Numbered from the stretch's first letter, positions 21,994-33,990 are shown. The stretch: 64,000 bases of DNA from Dromiciops gliroides (GCF_019393635.1 NC_057861.1:55751532-55815531), one strand, 5' to 3'. The notes: a model not told the origin generated them from the sequence alone. A program made the numbers and translations.

Positions 21994-22356
21994 ATTGGCT
22001 TTCCACTGCCTAGAAAACAAACTTTGAGTTTTATACCTATGGCCCCAACTTGTCTTTCTGCCTCATCGCCTATTTTTTCCCCATAGCTACCATTAGCTTC
22101 AGCCAAAAGGTACCTCTTGCCTACCCCATCAATGTGTCTTGGGCACTCTTGTCTTTCTATCTCTACTGATGATAACTGCCACTAACTCTTGATGTAACAC
22201 TGGGCAAGCAAGTGATTTCCCGGGACCTTAAGTCTCCTCATCTGTAAAATGAAGAGGCTAGACTACAAGACTGTTGCTATCTAAAATTCTGATTCTTTCT
22301 CTACTCCCATAAAAATACTGTATTGTTGGTAAAATATCAGAAACCACAGTACTCAC

Positions 22357-22393
22357 CGAAAACTAAACAATCCATACCGGGCCAGGCGAGGAA
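22357..22393 (-). CDS. NDUFS7: NDUFS7 coding exon 2
   Basis: This 37-nt exon runs from a CTGCAG acceptor to donor GTGAGT. It encodes VPRLARYGLFSF plus two bases of an Arg codon, part of the presequence. Phase in is 1 and phase out is 2. Similarity to human is weak, as expected for a targeting peptide. Its short length makes it easy to miss. Confidence 0.85.
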
Positions 22394-22574
22394 CTGCAGG
22401 CAGAAACCACAGGAAAACAGACTTTTAATAGCATGCCAAGTTAATTACTGCAAGTGGGGTAGTTGTAAACTAATTACAGTATTATAATCATCATCACACC
22501 CGAACTGTTAAAAGATCTGGAGAGAAAGGCCTTCAGCATCTGGGCAGATAATCTATTCAAGATTTATGGGAAGA

Positions 22575-22800
22575 CAAGGTCAAGGATAGAACTGCAAAGG
22601 GACTTGTTCAAGGCTCACCTCATGTGCTACCTCCCTGACCCCTTAAGGATACTCTCCTTCCTTCTGCACTGTATTTATCTTGTATGTTCCGACTTATAGA
22701 CACTGTCTTCCCCATGAGAATATAAGCTCCGGGAAGGCAGAGGCTGTTTGTCTGCTTTGCTGTATCCAGAACCCAGGAAAGCACATAATATAAAACCATA
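22575..22800 (+). mobile_element. LINE L2 3' end remnant
   Basis: CTCCCTGACCCCTTAAGGAT, CTTGTATGTTCCGACTTATA, AAGCTCCGGGAAGGCAGAGG. L2 3' pattern, forward. Confidence 0.65.
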
Positions 22801-23260
22801 AAAAAAGGACTGTGGATTTAAAGTCAACCAAGTGACTTAAGGTTAAACTTTGGTTCCCAAAGCAAAACTCTGCAAAAGGAATGCCATGTTCAAACTCACT
22901 CTTCTGTAAGAAGGGGTGGGGGGCGGGGCAGCAGCTAGGTGGCACAGTGAATAAAGCACTGGCCCTGGATTCTGGAGGACCTGAGTTCAAATTTGGCCTC
23001 AGACACTTGACACTTACTAGCTGTGTGACCCTGGGCAAGTCACTTAACCATTATTGTCCCCCCCCCCCAAAAGAAATGGGAAGGAGTGAAGAGAAATGAG
23101 ATAAGGGATGGGGGTGTGTGGAGATTTCAATGGCAGAAATGCATGGGCAACAAGAAAAGCAAACTGGGGAGGTCATCGTGTGAGAGAGCAAATTGACCTC
23201 ACAGCTTTGGATAAGGACACTGAGTCCTTGTGGGGATGGACCAGGATTCAGGAAGAAATG
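22795..23260. repeat. Long repeat unit with SINE inside, copy B
   Basis: GTGGATTTAAAGTCAACCAA to the left and CAGAAATGCATGGGCAACAA to the right match copy A (17185-17640). In NDUFS7 intron 1. Confidence 0.7.
22927..23073 (+). mobile_element. WSINE1-like SINE
   Basis: Forward copy at the same relative place as the SINE in copy A. The tail is C-rich before a short A-run. Confidence 0.9.
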
Positions 23261-23309
23261 AGACACTTGCTTGCTGTGTGACTGTGGTCTAATCACTTCA
23301 CTTGTTTCA

Positions 23310-23515
23310 GCTGGCATCATGAAGCACTTTAAAGATTGCAAAGGATTTTGCAAATATTCTTTTATCCTCACAACCACCCTGCTATTAATCTCCCCATTTT
23401 GCCCAGGAAGAAACCGAGGCAGAGAAAGTTAAATGACTTTCCCAGGGTCCTACTGCTAGTATCTCTGTCCGAAGTTGAATTTGAACTCGGGTGGTCTGGA
23501 CTCCAGGCCCCGTGC
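23310..23515 (-). mobile_element. MIR/CORE remnant
   Basis: CTCCCCATTTTGCCCAGGAA, AAATGACTTTCCCAGGGTCC, TTTGAACTCGGGTGGTCTGG. Reverse. Confidence 0.6.
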
Positions 23516-23689
23516 TGCTACGAACGGAAGGCACAGCCCTTCAAAGTTTATATAGCTCTTTATGCAAGGCGAAGGGCCTTGCTCAAGGTGCCTGGGAAAG
23601 AGAAGTAGAATTCAAACCCAGGGCTTTTCCCTAAGTCAAGCACACCTTTTAACGAAAGTCAGAAAGGCCAGTTAGTTAGTACGGTCACG

Positions 23690-24500
23690 GCCGCACAGGG
23701 TCTCCGCTTTCGGTAGGGAGGAAGAACACCTGGCGCAGGTAAGTCGCGGCTCAGAGGTTAAGGGCCAGGGTCACCAACGATAGGGGTCAGAGGATTGCGT
23801 AGGAGCTCCTGCCTTCAACCGTTATTCTTAACAATTCAATTCTATCTACATTGACGGATGCAACGTAGTGAAATAAACACAGTCTGGACACAACGGCGTG
23901 GAAGACCCCAGCCAAGGTCGGCAGATGCCCACGGTCCGCAAGGGCAGAGGCTAGGCCGTGCGCACGCGCAGCCGGTTCCCCCAGAGCCCGCCCCTGCGGC
24001 TCTCCCCTCCCCGGGGATCGCGGGGCTGAGATCGGGTCACCCCTAGGCTGGGGTAGGGGACGGGACCATCTACAGTTACCCAACCGGCCGAGGCCAATGC
24101 TATGAGGCGGGGGTCCTCGCCGCCTCTCCTTCCCCCCGACTCCCTAGCCCCGGGGTCTCTCTCCGCTCACCCGCCAGCGCTGCCGCCATCTTGTACACAG
24201 CCTTCAGAACGACCTCCCGGGTCCTCCGCTCTAATCGTTCCGGGTTGGAGGGGATGGGAGGCGGAAGTGTGTCTGGGTGTATGTTCCGTGAAAGCGGAAA
24301 GGAGGCGGAGGGGGAGGGGAGTGCACTTCCCAAAGAGGCCCGGCGCCTCGGAGTGGTCACCGGAGCCGCGCGACTTAGAGTTCCGTCGCCTCCTGCCCCT
24401 CCCCGGAGGACTCAGGGCGAACCCTCCTCCCCACCAGGCATCGGGAGTGCCCCAGGGGGTGCTCCTGGGTGATCTGGGGATGCGGGCCGCTCACCCAATC
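23690..24500 (-). promoter_or_regulatory. CpG island and promoter region of NDUFS7
   Basis: This is a GC-rich, CpG-dense stretch spanning NDUFS7 exon 1 and both flanks. No TATA box is seen near the expected start, which fits a housekeeping promoter. Long frames here (such as 24102-24623 +) come from GC content, not from a gene. The exact transcription start cannot be read. Confidence 0.75.
24171..24189 (-). CDS. NDUFS7: NDUFS7 coding exon 1 (start codon)
   Basis: The ATG lies in AAGATGGCGG, a strong Kozak context. It encodes MAAALA plus one base, then donor GTGAGC. The exon sits in a CpG-rich stretch with 5' UTR upstream. Human starts MAVLSAPG and mouse MAALAAPG (from memory), which supports this start. 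Confidence 0.9.
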
Positions 24501-24669
24501 TGGGAAGAGTGGGGAACTTGTTATACTCTTAGCCGCCCCCAGTGTCCTGGGCTGGCCCTCCATAAGTCTTTAAATCCTTGTCCTGTCTCAAAAGGAGCCC
24601 GTTCCGAGGTGCTTGGTTCGTAGACTAGAGTCTCCTGGGAAATCTTCCTTCGTTCAGAAAAAATGTACC

Positions 24670-24686
24670 CGTCCCTGGGTGGGCTC

Positions 24687-24737
<51 letters not shown>

Positions 24738-24743
24738 AGAGAC
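24670..24743 (-). tRNA. tRNA-Asn (anticodon GTT)
   Basis: On the - strand a complete 74-nt cloverleaf is present. The acceptor arms GTCTCTG and CAGGGAC pair, with G as discriminator. The anticodon GTT is at 24707-24709 in CTGTTAA, and the T-loop is GGTTCGAGCCC (B box). T6 at 24658-24663 follows the 3' end as the Pol III terminator. The sequence appears identical to the human gene as I recall it. It lies about 480 bp upstream of the NDUFS7 start codon. Confidence 0.97.
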
Positions 24744-25191
24744 GGAACTGTAGAAAAGGTTCCCGCAGCCCGTAGTCATGGGCCTGAAAGTCTGAGGCCA
24801 TAGAATGAATGGCAATGCTCCGAGGGAAATCTGGGGGCTGGAGCGTGAAATTTGAGGGCCCCTTAGAACGGGGACTCAGAATCCAGAATGTGGGTCCGAG
24901 CCGGTTGGCAGGGAATCTAGGATCTCAAAATGGGAAGGAGAACACGGGATGTCAAAGCTGGGAGGGCCCTTAGAACATCGAATGTCAGAGCTGGGAAGGA
25001 CCCGGACCTTCTAGATTCTTTTTTTTTTACCCTGAGTTTCTGGTTCTGGTACTTTCAACTTAGTGAAATAAAGAAGGGCGGGGGGGCGGGGATCTGCCAG
25101 TGCACTCATCAAAAATAAAGACAAAAAAAAGGAGCAGCCCGGAAGTGTCAGCTTTCACTGAATGAGGCGAGCGAAGAAAGCGTTTTACGCA

Positions 25192-25264
25192 GCCGAAATA
25201 GCTCAGTTGGGAGAGCGTTAGACTGAAGATCTAAAGGTCCCTGGTTCGATCCCGGGTTTCGGCA
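25192..25264 (+). tRNA. tRNA-Phe (anticodon GAA)
   Basis: A 73-nt cloverleaf begins GCCGAAATAGCTCAGTTGG (A box) and ends with TTTCGGC plus A. The anticodon GAA is at 25225-25227, position 34 as expected. The B box is GGTTCGATCCC and a TTTT terminator lies at 25269-25272. It is divergent from the tRNA-Asn gene, about 450 bp away. No intron is present. Confidence 0.97.
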
Positions 25265-25272
25265 GATATTTT

Positions 25273-28200
25273 GGCGTCTGAGTTACGGCGCGCAACGTTC
25301 AAACTGACCTTTTACTTGTAGTGAAAAATGTCCTTAGACCGGAACCCCAGGGTTTAGAATATCCAGCTTTACGGAACACGCCGGGGTTCTCCAAGAGAGA
25401 GTTCGGCTGCCCCTTCCCCAAACCTTCCCTCTCTCCTTCCGAGTGTTCCACAGTCAGGACCCAGGCATCCTGCCAGCTAGCTTGGGACCCAAGTTGGAAC
25501 GGGAGCTCAGGGGATCTCTTAGAGGGGCAGGAAGGGCGCCAAGCCGACAGATCTAATCAACATTTATTAACACCAAGCAAAGACAGCAGCGTCTGGCTTT
25601 AAGCGACCGTCGGAAGACCCTTGGCAGTACCACCACCGTTGTCAGGGGACTCGGCCCTCCCAGGCTTGTGTCTTCACTCTGTGCAAAGGGAACGGGACTA
25701 TTTGCACTGTCTGCCCTACGGGACAGCCGAGAGGAAAGGCTTTACTTTCTGCAGCTGGCTAAATACGGATTGCATTTTAAAACCCCTCCTCTAGGAAGCC
25801 TTCCCTGATTACCTGCGGCGGCCGCAGCTGCACGACTGAGCCCCTAAATTTGGAGTCAGAGGCCCTCGGTTCTGGCCCATGCAAAGCCGCCCCTGTGGGT
25901 TCCCTGGCCTCCGCGGCACGTCCAATCCTCCCCAATCAGCTGAACCTTCTGTGCTTGAGTGCCCGTCCTTGTGGTGCCGGTGCCTGCTAGACCAGCCCAG
26001 CATCCTGGCTGTGCTCCAAGTGCCCAGCTCCTGGCCTCCGCTTCCTTAAAGACGGAACTCCCGAGCCATCTCGCCCAGGAAGCCGGGGCTGATGCTCCAG
26101 CTGCCATGCCAGTGCCCTTACCTCGCCAATTAGTTTGAATTTATTGTTCCACGTCCGTCTCCCCATAAAATGCCCGCGACAGTGTTACTTGTGCCGTAGC
26201 AGAGGGCTTCCCTAAGTGCCTGTTCAGAGGGGAAGGCCCAAGATTGAGAAGCGGTGGATTTGGGCTCCGACGCCAGTTCTGCCCCCTACTACTTAGGAAC
26301 CTTGGCCGAGTCACTTGCTTCTCTGTCTAGCCTATTTCCCCCTCTCTAAAATGAGAAGTGCACTAGAGGGCCTCTGAGAGCCCTTCCAGCTTACAAACTC
26401 TTTTCCTCTGAAGGACCCATAAAACAGGAAACACACCCAAGTGTGCTTAAAATTAAGCTTCCTCTAGTGGTTTCTCATCTGGAAAATGGGAATACTCCTT
26501 GCAATACAGACCTGCCTTATCATGAGGTTCAAACGAAGATAATGTATACAAAGTTACTGTCATATAAATACCAATTATTATCAATGATCTTTGATATTCT
26601 TCCCATTAGAAATTGCAACAAGCCTGGTTCCTTTATCCCTACTATGCCCTCCCCCCATTCCCCACAAAAGAAGCCCACAACGAACTGCATCGATTATCCA
26701 ATTATCTTTTAATTTTACATGGGGAGAATAACAACTCCTCTATTTGGGAGCAGTAGACAATTACTTTGCACTTTTAAAATGTCACATCAAAATACTTTGG
26801 AATAAATGGCCAGAATTTGTTCATACTGACAGATTCCTCACACACACACCCATATTTGATATCTGACCTTGTTATCTAAAGCAATTTGATTTTAGCACAG
26901 CATTAAAGATGGCTGTGGCAACCACCTTCAAGGTCAGTGTTGTTTTTATCAGTACAAGGTGAATGCTTTTGAACCACCCAAGTGAGATTACAAATGATTA
27001 GTTAAAAAATAAGATATCGCCGATCTAAATTGTCTGGCTTCCTCCATAAAAAGGGACGATAGCTTTGATATAAAGACAAGTGCCCCTGCTGTAAAACCAC
27101 TGTGGGAAACATGGAAAGCTTATTCTCCTGATACAAGAAATCTCTATCTCCCCTTGTCCCATTTCTTCCTGTGTTTGGCTTTGGGATGAAGAGGGCTCTT
27201 TTTGAAATTTGTCCACGGATGAGCAGTGGTACATAATTTCAAACACTGGCGAGAGCGGCACGGCAAGATCCTTTCTGATCTGTAAATGGCTCTGCAGCTG
27301 TGTATCCAGACTAGTTACTGATTCACATTCCCTGGGAATATTAAGATGGAGACTGAGGAGAAAATGGATTTCTTTATGCTTGAGGAAGAGACTGATGAGA
27401 GGATGTGGAGAAAAGTCAAACAGATGAAGGGCAGTGGCTGCTGACTCGAAAACCTCTGAATATAATCAATTCCAGGAATTTATTTAGTAGTACCATAAAC
27501 ACTGAAAATACTTAAAGCAATTCATTTGGATTAAATGGCAAAGGAAGGTGAAATAATAAAAGAAAAAACCTCTATTGCTTAAAAATGGGATTTCTTTTTA
27601 GACTTCTTTGATTTTACTCAAGGGTATTAAGGAGGCTATTTATAAGCACAAATATTCCCTAGGTTGTGCAAAGAGAACAGCATTGAAATTAACTCACATT
27701 TCTCTTTCTACTTTGTACATTTAAAAATTCACTTTGAAAATGGTTACAGCCCATTATAAGTTACCATTGGCTTATAATGATCTTGGTATGACTCAGGCAC
27801 GTGTGAAAATTTTGTCCTCTCATAATTTAGTGACAATTTTTTAGTGCAATTACCCAATTAGAATTACATTCACATATGCTTATTAACACAAGACTCTAAA
27901 GCTATACTGAGAATAAAAAAATAGATATGTCTTCTCTCTGCCCCCTTCCCCACTCCCAAATCCAAAAATACAATATTTTAAGATTCCCTAATCACTGTTA
28001 AGAAAAGAAAGACATGAATAGGAAGTTCATACAAACAGACACTGTAACAAATACAGTGGGTTTTTTTTATATATGTATATATGTATATATGCATAAATAT
28101 GTGTACAGGCACATATATAGCAAAACTATGTGCAATTCATCCATACAAGGATATAAAATTATTCTAAATTCACGTTTACACCTCATTTTAGCATTCATAT

Positions 28201-29541
28201 TCACACCAAGAATCTGAAAAATAAATTTAACTTCTCTAAAATTTCAAGTCCACAGAAGTCAAACTTTCATCCCTATCTGAGCCGGAATCACTCATTACTT
28301 TGAGTCTTTTGCTACTAATATGATGGTCCTTTCTAAATCTGAATGGCTAAAACCTACTAGAATCTTGAAGATTCTACCACTCGTTTCCAGGGTCTAGATA
28401 TTGATGGCTGTTTTCAGTGAGAATGCAGAAAGGAGAATGCAATTGTTTCTAATACTAACTTATCCCCCAAACAAATGATCTAGATAAGCTCTAAAGAGGA
28501 GTGTTTGACTTTCCTATAATGCACTACCCAAAAAGCCTGTGGGGATCAAACTAAGATGATCCAGTCAAATGAACCAGTCTGCTGATACAATGAAATCTAG
28601 TTGTCACAATGCTGGAGACTAAGGCTTGCCAGGTTAAGATTCAGTCACAGCCAAAAAATAGAGATGCACATGGGAAGGTGAGATAAGTAGTGAGAGAATC
28701 TGGCCCGGGGCTATCAAAATGGTTGACAATACAATGTAATTTCATTCAGTCACACATTCTTGAAAAATGCATGATTTGTAAGCATTCATAGATTCATTCT
28801 CACTATGGATTACTTGGAAAAGCTCCATTTAAAATAGCTATGATAATATTGCAACTTATACCTTCTTGCACACACAATTGTGGTTATTCTGTAATAATAA
28901 GAAAACATCTCTGATTCAGGTTTCACCTCTTGGAGGTAATTTCTTCCCAAAATGAATATAAAGAAAGTAGGGCCAGGGAGAACATTAAGAGGAAGTCCAA
29001 CATATTGAATATCAATGAAGCAGTATTTTTAAAAGATTGATATTTATGGAATTACATATCCAAAATCTGAATTAAAAAACAAACAACCAACTCTTTAAAA
29101 ACTGATAACAGTGGTTTCTTTCAATATCAAAAAATCAATGTGTAATTTACACTAAATAGGACAGCACAATAGTAACCAGAAATGCTACAAAATGTGTCAG
29201 TCCTTTCAGACATTAATTATCCAGCAATTACAAATTTCAAAAAGGGGTGGGGATAGGAAACTGGCCTGCAGTATGTTATAAAAATAGAAATGCATACTAT
29301 TGACTACTTTAATAAATGGCCTTTCTGAGGAAAGAATCTCTGAAAATTCATAAGCAGTACCACAGAACACATCCAAGGGATTTATATCCCCAAACCAAAA
29401 ATAGATAGATCAGTAAGAACTAAAAACACTTCGAAAGCTCCCATTTCAACAAAACATATTTATAATATTAGGAGAATTTTACACAGAAAGATAGATTACT
29501 AACTATACCTACGGGTCGACTTAGAATACAAAGGTTTCCTG
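25273..29541. other. NDUFS7/tRNA to PWWP3A interval, probably holding the PWWP3A 3' UTR
   Basis: There is no gene and no young SINE here. The left part (25.3-26.4 kb) is GC-rich with L2/MIR-like remnants, for example the AGGAAGCC-type pieces near 25790 and 26075 and a MIR at about 26230-26430. From 26.4 to 29.5 kb it is AT-rich with no recognisable repeat. Part of it, next to the PWWP3A stop, should be 3' UTR on the - strand. Candidate AATAAA on that strand lies at 27481-27486, with a weaker ATTAAA near 29309. Confidence 0.5.
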
Positions 29542-29635
29542 CTATGGTTTTGACACATATGGAGACATTTCTGGAAAAGTTGGTTCAGTCTTCCACTTTT
29601 TCTCTAAAAGTTCTTTATCAAACATTTCTCTTTCC
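29542..29635 (-). CDS. PWWP3A: PWWP3A last coding exon (stop codon)
   Basis: The exon encodes (R)EREMFDKELLEKKWK, then TEPTFPEMSPYVSKP and TAG. The start matches human REKEIFDNQLLEERN, but human then ends in RRRR. The last 16 or so residues therefore differ from human as I recall it. Acceptor TTTCTTCAG. Confidence 0.92.
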
Positions 29636-30364
29636 CTGAAGAAAACAAACATAAAGTCAGAATTCTTATATGTGAAAGGATATTGCTTTTTATTACTTTT
29701 ATGAATTGTATCATCCTTAAAATAAAACTCTTCAATAAAAGAATCACAAACCACTAAAACATTTGCTAAATGGATTCATGAAGAATAACTTCTTCCTCAA
29801 AATAATGTTTGTAATTTACACAAACAAGGCATTTATACCTTGGAAACATTTTTCTCCTACTTCATGAAGTGAGTTCCAATGGGAATAAATAGGACTTGGA
29901 ATCAGAAAATAGGGAGCTGGGCTCTCCTTCCACCACCTCCCGGCGGTGTGATTTTCACAAAGCCACCTCCTCGTTTGCAAAATAAAGAGCAAGGTCCTTC
30001 ACAGGGGGGCTGAGGATAGGTTTTAAAGTAGTAAAAGTACTTTAGAACCATAAAGCTCTCTATGCTCTTTAGATTGCAGGCCCAATAACCAAATCTGGTT
30101 ATTTATTGATCGATCAATCTATAATATACTATATAAACACAGTCACTTTACTGTATATTCATTCCACTGTATCCTTAGATTAAGACATGTTACAACTGTG
30201 TGACATAAAACCATCACCCGAGTAATCAAACATAATTCTCTTCCCTATTTCTTTACTTTTGCAGTTCACTGTGGTTATTTCAGACAGAATTTAAAGTTTA
30301 ACTAAAAAAAAAACCCAAAAAGGTGTTAGCTAGAAAGAATCACTACAATTTCCACTGTACTTTT

Positions 30365-30950
30365 AAAAGTTTACATAAGTACTGCAAATAACATTATCCC
30401 CATTTTATAAAGGAGGAAACAGGCAGCAAAGGGGTACTGACTTGCAAGCTGTGTGGTTAGCACACAGCCCTGTGCTTGGTGCTCCGGGAGAGATGCTCTC
30501 AAGGTAGAAACCAAACAAACCATTGTCTGCAAGGAGCCTGGGATCTAACAGACCAACCAGAGTCCCAAAGCTATGAAGTGGCAGAGCCAGGACTCCCACA
30601 AACACCTTCTGACTTCAAGTTCCACTATTTTATCCACTAATGCTAAGCTGTCTCCCCAACTCTTGAGGGGGTTTAGGTACTGCCAAGTGAGGAAACAATC
30701 TCTGAAAAAATGTTAACACTGTCTAGATGAGGCAGTTCAGGGATAGATTCCAAGAGAAAGAAAGGAAGGAACGGGCCAATGTAACCCTCAGTGGCAGTGG
30801 AGTGCAGCTAAGAGGACCTCGGGATTTTAGCACTGTAATAGACCTTAGAGGTTCCCAGCCCAACCTTTGATAGATGTAGACAATGAAGGCTCAAGAAGTG
30901 AGGCACCAGAGCCTGAGGTGACAAAGATCTCACAGATCTAGAGCTGAAGA
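30365..30950 (-). mobile_element. MIR/CORE remnants
   Basis: Two old reverse pieces: about 30385-30655 (CCCATTTTATAAAGGAGGAA) and about 30820-30950 (GACCTTAGAGGTTCCCAGCC). In the PWWP3A last intron. Confidence 0.5.
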
Positions 30951-31061
30951 GAAAGAGGGCAGCTTCAGCTTCCAACACCTTTCCCATGGGCTGTCTTCAG
31001 GAGGAGGGGGGAGACCCAGGTCAAGTCTTGGCTTTGCAACTGTCATGGTGTTTTTGTTCGT

Positions 31062-31202
31062 TTGGTTTTTTGTGGGGGCAGTGGGGGTTAAGTGACTTGC
31101 CCAGGGTGACCGAGCTAGTGTCAAGTGTCTGAGGCTAGATTTGAACTCAGGTCCTCCTGAATCCAGGGCCGGTGCTCTATCCACTGCGCCACTTAGCTGT
31201 CC
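31062..31202 (-). mobile_element. WSINE1-like SINE
   Basis: Reverse copy flanked by TGCAACTGTCAT (about 31035-31046 and 31203-31214). Confidence 0.92.
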
Positions 31203-32407
31203 CTGCAACTGTCATTTTGATGCTTACTACCAGTGTGACCTGGGCCAAGTTTCTTAACCTCCCTAGGCATCAATCAAATGTGTGGAAGTAAAGACTAGAT
31301 TGCCTCTGAGGCCCCTTCCATATTGAGATCTAGGATCTCAGGATCTGAAGCAAATGAAGAAGTCTGTAACTCAATCTCATCTGTAATATGGGGTTTTAGA
31401 TAAGATTCCCTTCCAACCTTTTGTTATTCTTCACTAGAAGTCAAATTTCATTCTCAGGGGGGAGTTTAGCATCTAGATCTTATTCACTTTCCCAGAGTTA
31501 TTCAGCCTGCCAAAATTCTACTTGGCCCCAAAACTCTACAATGGCAAAACCTCTTAAGTAATTAACTATCCATAATGGGTAAGGAGGCATCCATTTTCAG
31601 AAATTATACAATAAGGTTCTAACTATGATTTAACTAAAACTCATTTCTTCCCTAACAGTCTGCAGTGAAATGACCAATAACCTAATTATCTAAAATTCTG
31701 AACCCACTTGACTTAACATGTTAAAAGGCCTTCTAACTTAAGACTGACCAAATCAAGTTTTTGTTTTCAGTCTGTCACTTGGCTTGTTATTTATATCTAG
31801 CCCCCTTGACGGGAGTTGGAGAGGGGCCCAAAGACTTGATTAGGGATTGGATCCATTAGCCCCTAATTAACTATTTAGACTTTAAAATTCAAGGCTAAAC
31901 ACCCCAATTTTACACAACGATTTGAATAAACATTCTGCCTGGCTGATTTGGACCATTAGGAAACGTACCCAGGAACAAGAGAATTGTCTGAGCCAGTTCT
32001 AAGCCAATATACAATGGGGCCAGAGGTAGGCTTATGACTGTTTAACAACTGGCTCTCGGGTGGTGGGTGGGGCAAGGTAGGGGAATATGAACACAATATT
32101 TTAAAGTTTAACTTCAATTACTGACATTATCTCTCTCTCACTTCATCGACTCAGACAAGTAAAAAAAACCAAAAACCAAAACAACAAACCAAGTTGATTC
32201 CAGCAGTATAAATGCTCATGCTGGAACACTGGCTATCAGGAGCTGATTTGAGCCGGCTCTAGCACACCCTTAATGGGACCATTCCAATCTTGACCTTGTG
32301 ATTCCCTAAGAAAAATGAATCCCCCTGAAAACCAAAGAGGTAGGAGGATCCAAGTATTTACCAGTCCTGACTTATTTTCTTTTAGGTCCTCAATCTGAAT
32401 TAATCTT

Positions 32408-32556
32408 TTTTTTTTTTTGGTAGGGACAATGAGGTTTAAGTGACTCGCCCAAGGTCAAACAGCTAGTGAGTATCAAGTATCCGAGTCTGCATTTGAACTC
32501 AGGTCCTCCTGAATCCAGGGCCAGTGCTTTATCCACTGCGCCACCTAGCTGCCCCC
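32408..32556 (-). mobile_element. WSINE1-like SINE, older copy
   Basis: Reverse copy with several changes (GACTCGCCCAAGGTCAAACA). In the PWWP3A intron before exon 12. Confidence 0.88.
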
Positions 32557-32683
32557 TGAAGTAATCATTATTTTCAAAGTCATGTACCCCATTCTGGGAA
32601 TCAGACATTTGAACTACAATAACACCATTGTGAAATCAGGTCTTCCTTATTCCAAAGGCCAGCTTTCTCACACTGTTCTCTTC

Positions 32684-32831
32684 TTTTTTTTTTTTGGTGA
32701 GGCAATTGGGGTTAAGTGACTTGCCCAGAGTCACACAGCTAGTAAGTGTTAAGTGTCTGAGGCCGGATTTGAACTCCGGTCCTCCTGAATCCAGGGCTGA
32801 TGCTCTATCCACTGCACCACCTAGCTGCCCC
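32684..32831 (-). mobile_element. WSINE1-like SINE
   Basis: Reverse copy; flanks CTGTTCTCTTCTT and CTGCTCTCTTCTT are the target-site duplication. Confidence 0.92.
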
Positions 32832-33149
32832 TGCTCTCTTCTTAATTGGTTAAATTCACAAAATAAATATCAGAGGAAGGAGTAGTCTATAACAATATAC
32901 TAACCACACAGAAAACAAACCAACAATTAGGGAAGGGAATGCTGCCATATTTCAAGCACTAGCTCAGATAACAACGATTTGATTTTCATGTGGCTTAAGG
33001 TTTGTAAATAAACGTTTGTTGGGGCATGGTTGTACTTTTCAGAGAAAAGAGAAATAGAGATGATTTAAAACACAATTATAATCATTGATGGAAACAAAGA
33101 CTTTGGAGATCTATTTTTAAATGGTCTGGAGATAACACTGGCTTCCTAC

Positions 33150-33238
33150 CTTTTGCTCACAGATGGTCCTTTTATATATTTTTCTTCAGCTGTTTGGTAG
33201 TCTATTTCATCAACTGCAGATATTGCATAAATGATTGC
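33150..33238 (-). CDS. PWWP3A: PWWP3A coding exon 12
   Basis: This 89-nt exon encodes AIIYAISAVDEIDYQTAEEK and YIKGPSVSK plus two bases of Arg. Human reads AIICAISAVDEVDYKTAEEKYIKGP. Acceptor TTTTACAG, donor GTAGGA. Confidence 0.95.
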
Positions 33239-33429
33239 CTGTAAAAGATGATGCCGTAACACTTCATCACACTTAATGGAAAAGGGGAAACATCACAAGC
33301 CTGAATTACTGAATGCTATTTTAATGAAGTTTGGTAATTAGTTTACTGAACATGTTTTTTAGTGGATATTTTTAGTTTATCTTTAAATAAGGAATTCACA
33401 TTAAGAAGTACCTGATAATAATATTCTGA

Positions 33430-33985
33430 TAATTTCCACAATCTCAGGATTAAAGGGGACCTAAGAGGTCATCTAGTTCAACCCATTACTGAGCAGAAAT
33501 CCTTTCTAGAACATTCCTGATAAATGCTCATTTGGCCTCTGCCTGAACAACCCCATTGACAAGGAACCACACCAAAGCATCTGATTCCTATTTAGACCAC
33601 TCTAATTTTCATTTTTTTTATCTTATTTTTTTGCTGGGCAATGAGGGTTAAGCGACTTGCCCAGGGTCACACAGCTAGTAAGTGTCAAGTGTCTGAGGCC
33701 GGATTTGAACTCAGGTCCTTCTGAACCCAGGGCTGGTACTTTATCCACTGTGCCACCTCCCACTCTAATTTTTATTAAGCTTTCCCTCATATTAAATTTA
33801 AATCTGCTTCTCTGTGATGCCCACATATTGCTACTGGTTCTGCAATATGAAGACAAGAAGTACAAATCTCAGTTATTTTGGTTTTTTTTAAACATGACTT
33901 GAAAATACTTGAAGACAGGTTATTTCCCCAACATTCTCTTCTCCCAGTTCCCTCCAGAACAAGGTCCCACTAGGTACGAAGACAA
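33430..33985 (-). mobile_element. LINE L3 (CR1-like) 3' end, split by a SINE
   Basis: Pieces GGTCATCTAGTTCAACCCAT, GCTCATTTGGCCTCTGCCTG and TTGCTACTGGTTCTGCAATA match the antisense of L3/CR1 3' ends. A WSINE1-like copy sits inside it with a CCACTCTAATTTT target duplication. Confidence 0.75.
33612..33759 (-). mobile_element. WSINE1-like SINE inside L3
   Basis: Reverse copy with flanking CCACTCTAATTTT on both sides. Confidence 0.92.
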
Positions 33986-33990
33986 ACTGA

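Noticed and set aside
20797-22393. Seven-exon NDUFS7 model joining exon 2 directly to 20914
   Set aside because: It keeps the frame but lacks the VQ..HQS..TD segment. The extra 60-nt exon restores the family length (215 vs 213) and similarity, so the eight-exon model is preferred.
24102-24623. 173-codon open frame on + across the NDUFS7 start
   Set aside because: GC-driven frame opposite NDUFS7 exon 1, with no recognisable protein pattern.
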